32,573 bases of DNA, from assembly GCF_900240215.1 (NCBI RefSeq), contig NZ_LT964679.1, positions 1,092,464-1,125,036 on the forward strand. Direction: 5' to 3'. The notes beneath the pieces were generated by a model. The model saw only the letters and a program-made list of their open reading frames with translations. It was not told where the DNA came from and ran no database searches. This document shows, piece after piece, positions 30,477 to 32,573 of this stretch. The stretch comes from Raoultibacter timonensis (lineage in GTDB: Bacteria > Actinomycetota > Coriobacteriia > Coriobacteriales > Eggerthellaceae). Numbering within the stretch: position 1 is the stretch's first letter; each line of letters begins with the position of its first letter. The translations under genes were made by a program, and so were the position numbers.

Positions 30477-31286
30477 TTACTCGATTGTAATGCTTCTTCG
30501 ATCCCCGTCCCGTGTCGGTACCGTAACCTCGCGGTAACCAGCTTCGTACATCGCGCGGTACCCCTTTTCGATATCGCGAGCCACCAGATGCGGTTCATGG
30601 GCATCGGTGCCGACCGTGCAGGGTATCCCGGCACGGCAGAATTCAGCCAAGAGCTGCGGCGAGGGAAACATTTCGGCGCACGCGTAATACGAACCCGACG
30701 TGTTGACCTCGACCATCCTGCCGCTTTCGCGCAGCGCCTCGGCGGCGTCGCGGTAAAGGCACATCGGGTCGAACGAGGGGCGGTAGTTGAACTTCTTGAC
30801 CAGATCGGGATGGGCCATGATGGAAAACGGCATGTCGGAAGACACCGATTCGCACCATACCTCGAAATAGCGGCGCCATATGCTATCGGCCCCGACGTTC
30901 TCCCAATGATCGCGCTGGGCAGGATCGTCGAAGGGCCACGCGTCCACGAAATGGACCGACCCCATAACGACCTCGAACCGGTCGAACTCGTGCGGCGCAA
31001 AGACGCGGTCCTCGTCGTCGCCGAGCCAATCGAGCTCGCAACCGAGCAGGATCTCTATATCGTCGTAGCGGCTGCGGGCCGCCTCTATGTCGGCAACGTA
31101 CTCTTCAAGGCGCTCGGCGGCCATCCCGACGTAGTTCTTCGGGTCGATCGCGGCCGACAGCGGATAATGCTCGGTGATCGCGAGCACGCTGATGTTCGCA
31201 GATCGCGCCGCATTCACCAGCTCGTCGACGGTCCCCTTTCCGTGGCCGGTGAATCCCGTATGCGTATGCGTGGTGACAAGCTCCAT
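30477..31286 (-). CDS. PHP-domain phosphoesterase, histidinol-phosphatase-like
   Basis: A 269-residue PHP-superfamily metallo-phosphoesterase. The N-terminus has the first metal motif THTHTGFTGHG (H7, H9, H15), then AITEHYPLS (about 36-44), GSVHFVDAWPFDD (about 113-125), IMAHPDLVKKF (about 156-166) and GTDAHEPHLV near residue 237, the expected ligand series. This layout fits histidinol-phosphatase of the HisK/HisJ type, the last phosphatase step in histidine synthesis. No other his gene is nearby, so a different phosphoester substrate is possible. The ATG is two bases after the cysteine desulfurase stop, so they are probably co-translated. Confidence 0.82.
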   Translation of the reverse strand: MELVTTHTHTGFTGHGKGTVDELVNAARSANISVLAITEHYPLSAAIDPKNYVGMAAERLEEYVADIEAARSRYDDIEILLGCELDWLGDDEDRVFAPHEFDRFEVVMGSVHFVDAWPFDDPAQRDHWENVGADSIWRRYFEVWCESVSSDMPFSIMAHPDLVKKFNYRPSFDPMCLYRDAAEALRESGRMVEVNTSGSYYACAEMFPSPQLLAEFCRAGIPCTVGTDAHEPHLVARDIEKGYRAMYEAGYREVTVPTRDGDRRSITIE

Positions 31287-31288
31287 GC

Positions 31289-32482
31289 TCAGATTCCCTT
31301 CAGGCTCTCTTCGAAAGCCGCCATGAACGATTCCACATCCTCGGGCTCGGTGTAGCGGCCGAGCGATACGCGCAGCGACCCGAAAGCACGGTCGTCGGAA
31401 ATGCCGAGCGCTTTGAGCACATGGCTCGGATCGAGCGAATGCGACGAGCAGGCCGAGCCGCCCGATACCGCAATGCCCCTCATGTCAAGGCGCAGTATCA
31501 GCGTCTCGCTCTCGAAGCCCTCCACGCACACGTTTACCACATGGGGCGCAAAATCCCTGCTCCCGCGCTCAACCTCGACGCTCGGGTACACACGGGGGAA
31601 TTCTGCGAGCCGCTCGTAGAGATCGTCGCGCAAAGCCCGCAAACGCTCGGCCTCAAGCTCCTGCATCGCACACGACGCCGCGCAGGCCGCAGCGAACCCC
31701 GCCGCAGCGCAGACGTTCTGGGTGCCGCTTCGACGTCCCGACTCCTGGCCTCCGCCCACAACGAGCGGATCGAACGGCGTGTTCGTGCGCAGGTAGAGCG
31801 CACCCGAGCCTTTCGGGCCGCCGATCTTGTGGGCTGAAAACGACGCCGCATCGACGCCGAGCGCATCGAGGTCGATGCGCATCTTGCCGAGCGCCTGCAC
31901 GGCATCGGTATGGAACAGCGCACCCGCATCGCGCGCGATCGCCGCAAGCTCGGCGACGGGCTGCACCGAACCTATTTCGTTGTTCACCATATGGATGGAC
32001 ACGAGCACCGTATTTTCCTTGAGCGCCGCCTCGAGCGCCCGGACTTCGACGAAGCCCTGCCGATCCGGATCGAGCACGGTCACCTCGCAACCCGTACGCT
32101 CGAGAACGCGGGCTGCCGCAAGCACCGCATCGTGCTCGATCGAAGACGTGATCAGGTGGGGAACGAAATTCTTCGCCCCGGCCCGACGCTTCTTTTCCGC
32201 ACAGGCGGATACGATCCCGACGAGCGCGGCATTGTCCGCCTCGGTTGCACCCGACGTGAAGACGATCTCGTCGGGACGCTTCGCCCCCAGATCGCGCATA
32301 AGCGAATAACGGGCTTTCTCGAGCGCGTCGAAAGCGGCCCTTCCACCCGAGTGAAGCGAGTTGGCGTTGCTGCCCGCGGGAAAGTTGTTCGGACCCGGAA
32401 CCATGTACGGCTCCATGGCGCGCGCCGCTTCTTCGCACAGGGGAGCCGTAGCGGCCCAATCGAGGTACACGGCCCTACCCAC
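31289..32482 (-). CDS. Cysteine desulfurase, NifS/IscS-like
   Basis: A class V aminotransferase-fold PLP enzyme that releases sulfur from cysteine for Fe-S clusters, thio-tRNA or other cofactors. With the GTG at 32482 it has 397 residues; a TTG at 32539 gives a longer frame but that stretch overlaps the upstream gene, and a second GTG at 32470 is also possible. Motifs: YLDWAATAPL, FTSGATEADN, HMVNNEIGSVQ, SAHKIGGPKGSG with the PLP lysine K219, and the mobile active-site cysteine C346 in SGGSACSSHS. The SSHS form fits the short-loop IscS/NifS group. Its role (Fe-S or tRNA thiolation) is not settled by the visible neighbours. Confidence 0.85.
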   Translation of the reverse strand: MGRAVYLDWAATAPLCEEAARAMEPYMVPGPNNFPAGSNANSLHSGGRAAFDALEKARYSLMRDLGAKRPDEIVFTSGATEADNAALVGIVSACAEKKRRAGAKNFVPHLITSSIEHDAVLAAARVLERTGCEVTVLDPDRQGFVEVRALEAALKENTVLVSIHMVNNEIGSVQPVAELAAIARDAGALFHTDAVQALGKMRIDLDALGVDAASFSAHKIGGPKGSGALYLRTNTPFDPLVVGGGQESGRRSGTQNVCAAAGFAAACAASCAMQELEAERLRALRDDLYERLAEFPRVYPSVEVERGSRDFAPHVVNVCVEGFESETLILRLDMRGIAVSGGSACSSHSLDPSHVLKALGISDDRAFGSLRVSLGRYTEPEDVESFMAAFEESLKGI

Positions 32483-32573
32483 GATCGCGCACCCCGCCTT
32501 CCCCTGCCGCGAGGGCACGCTCGCGCGCCTCGTCGGCAATGCGTGCGATCTCGGCGATAGCCGCTCGCGGGTC
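32475..32573 (-). CDS. Unidentified gene, C-terminal end only
   Basis: Reading the minus strand from the right edge gives 32 residues, DPRAAIAEIARIADEARERA and onward, ending at a TAG at 32475-32477. The tail is Ala/Arg/Glu-rich and probably helical. It overlaps the proposed GTG start of the cysteine desulfurase by eight bases, a typical operon junction. The fragment is too short to identify. Confidence 0.55.
   Translation of the reverse strand, partial: DPRAAIAEIARIADEARERALAAGEGGVRDRG

Noticed and set aside
1-32573. CRISPR array, tRNA or rRNA genes, prophage or transposase
   Set aside because: I saw no regularly spaced repeats, no cloverleaf or rRNA-like stretches, and no integrase, transposase or phage protein motifs on either strand.

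Overview
The window looks like a chromosomal segment from a GC-rich Actinomycetota, most probably a Coriobacteriia/Eggerthellaceae-type gut organism. This rests on the GC-rich codon use, the actinobacterial neighbourhood recG-rsmD-coaD / DivIVA-like-YceD, and the Nif3 / C4-zinc-ribbon / RNase H neighbourhood; it is inference, not a database match. Nearly every gene lies on the minus strand, so transcription runs from right to left. The only clear plus-strand gene is rpmB. I saw no tRNA, rRNA, CRISPR array, integrase or transposase.

Right part (27.4-32.6 kb): housekeeping genes on the minus strand. In order of transcription these are the 3' end of an unidentified gene, a NifS-like cysteine desulfurase, a PHP-family phosphoesterase, a Nif3/DUF34 protein, a C4 zinc-ribbon coiled-coil protein, and an unusual in-frame fusion of RNase HI with QueD. 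Between the end of that operon and the end of rpmB lies a 364-base convergent intergenic region with the rpmB terminator and an imperfect 159-bp inverted repeat.

Middle-right part (21.6-27.4 kb): rpmB diverges from Asp23 (YloU-like), FakA (DAK/DegV-like), recG, rsmD and coaD, a conserved arrangement resembling rpmB-yloU-yloV-recG of Firmicutes.

Central part (2.4-21.5 kb): about 19 kb of cell-envelope glycopolymer genes sit between coaD and the DivIVA-like gene, which are direct neighbours in many actinobacteria. There are three or four transcription blocks. The first holds a YfhO-type GT-C membrane protein, a GtrB/CsbB/ArnC-like GT2 enzyme, and an acyl-activation/reduction cassette (ACP, AMP ligase, LuxE-like, LuxC-like, FabG-like SDR, GNAT). 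The second starts with a YidC-like insertase domain fused to a CDP-glycerol glycerophosphotransferase-like domain, overlaps an LtaS/sulfatase-superfamily membrane enzyme, and continues into a sugar-nucleotide SDR, an ArnB-like aminotransferase and two small SMR/EamA-type membrane proteins. The third is a WbpE-WbpB-WbpD set for a 2,3-diacetamido-2,3-dideoxy-uronic acid.

Together these suggest a teichoic-acid-like, amino-sugar-decorated and possibly acylated surface polymer. UDP-sugar precursors are made in the cytosol, a lipid-linked sugar is flipped (possibly by the SMR pair), the GT2/YfhO pair adds a sugar outside, and the YidC-TagF fusion and LtaS-like enzyme make or modify a phosphate-linked chain. 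No initiating phosphoglycosyltransferase, Wzx/Wzy, UDP-GlcNAc 6-dehydrogenase (WbpA) or GtrA/GtcA flippase is in the window, so the pathway needs genes from elsewhere.

Left part (1-2.2 kb): the DivIVA-like gene and YceD (DUF177), followed by the N-terminal half of an ABC exporter that runs off the window edge in the place where rpmF would commonly be found.
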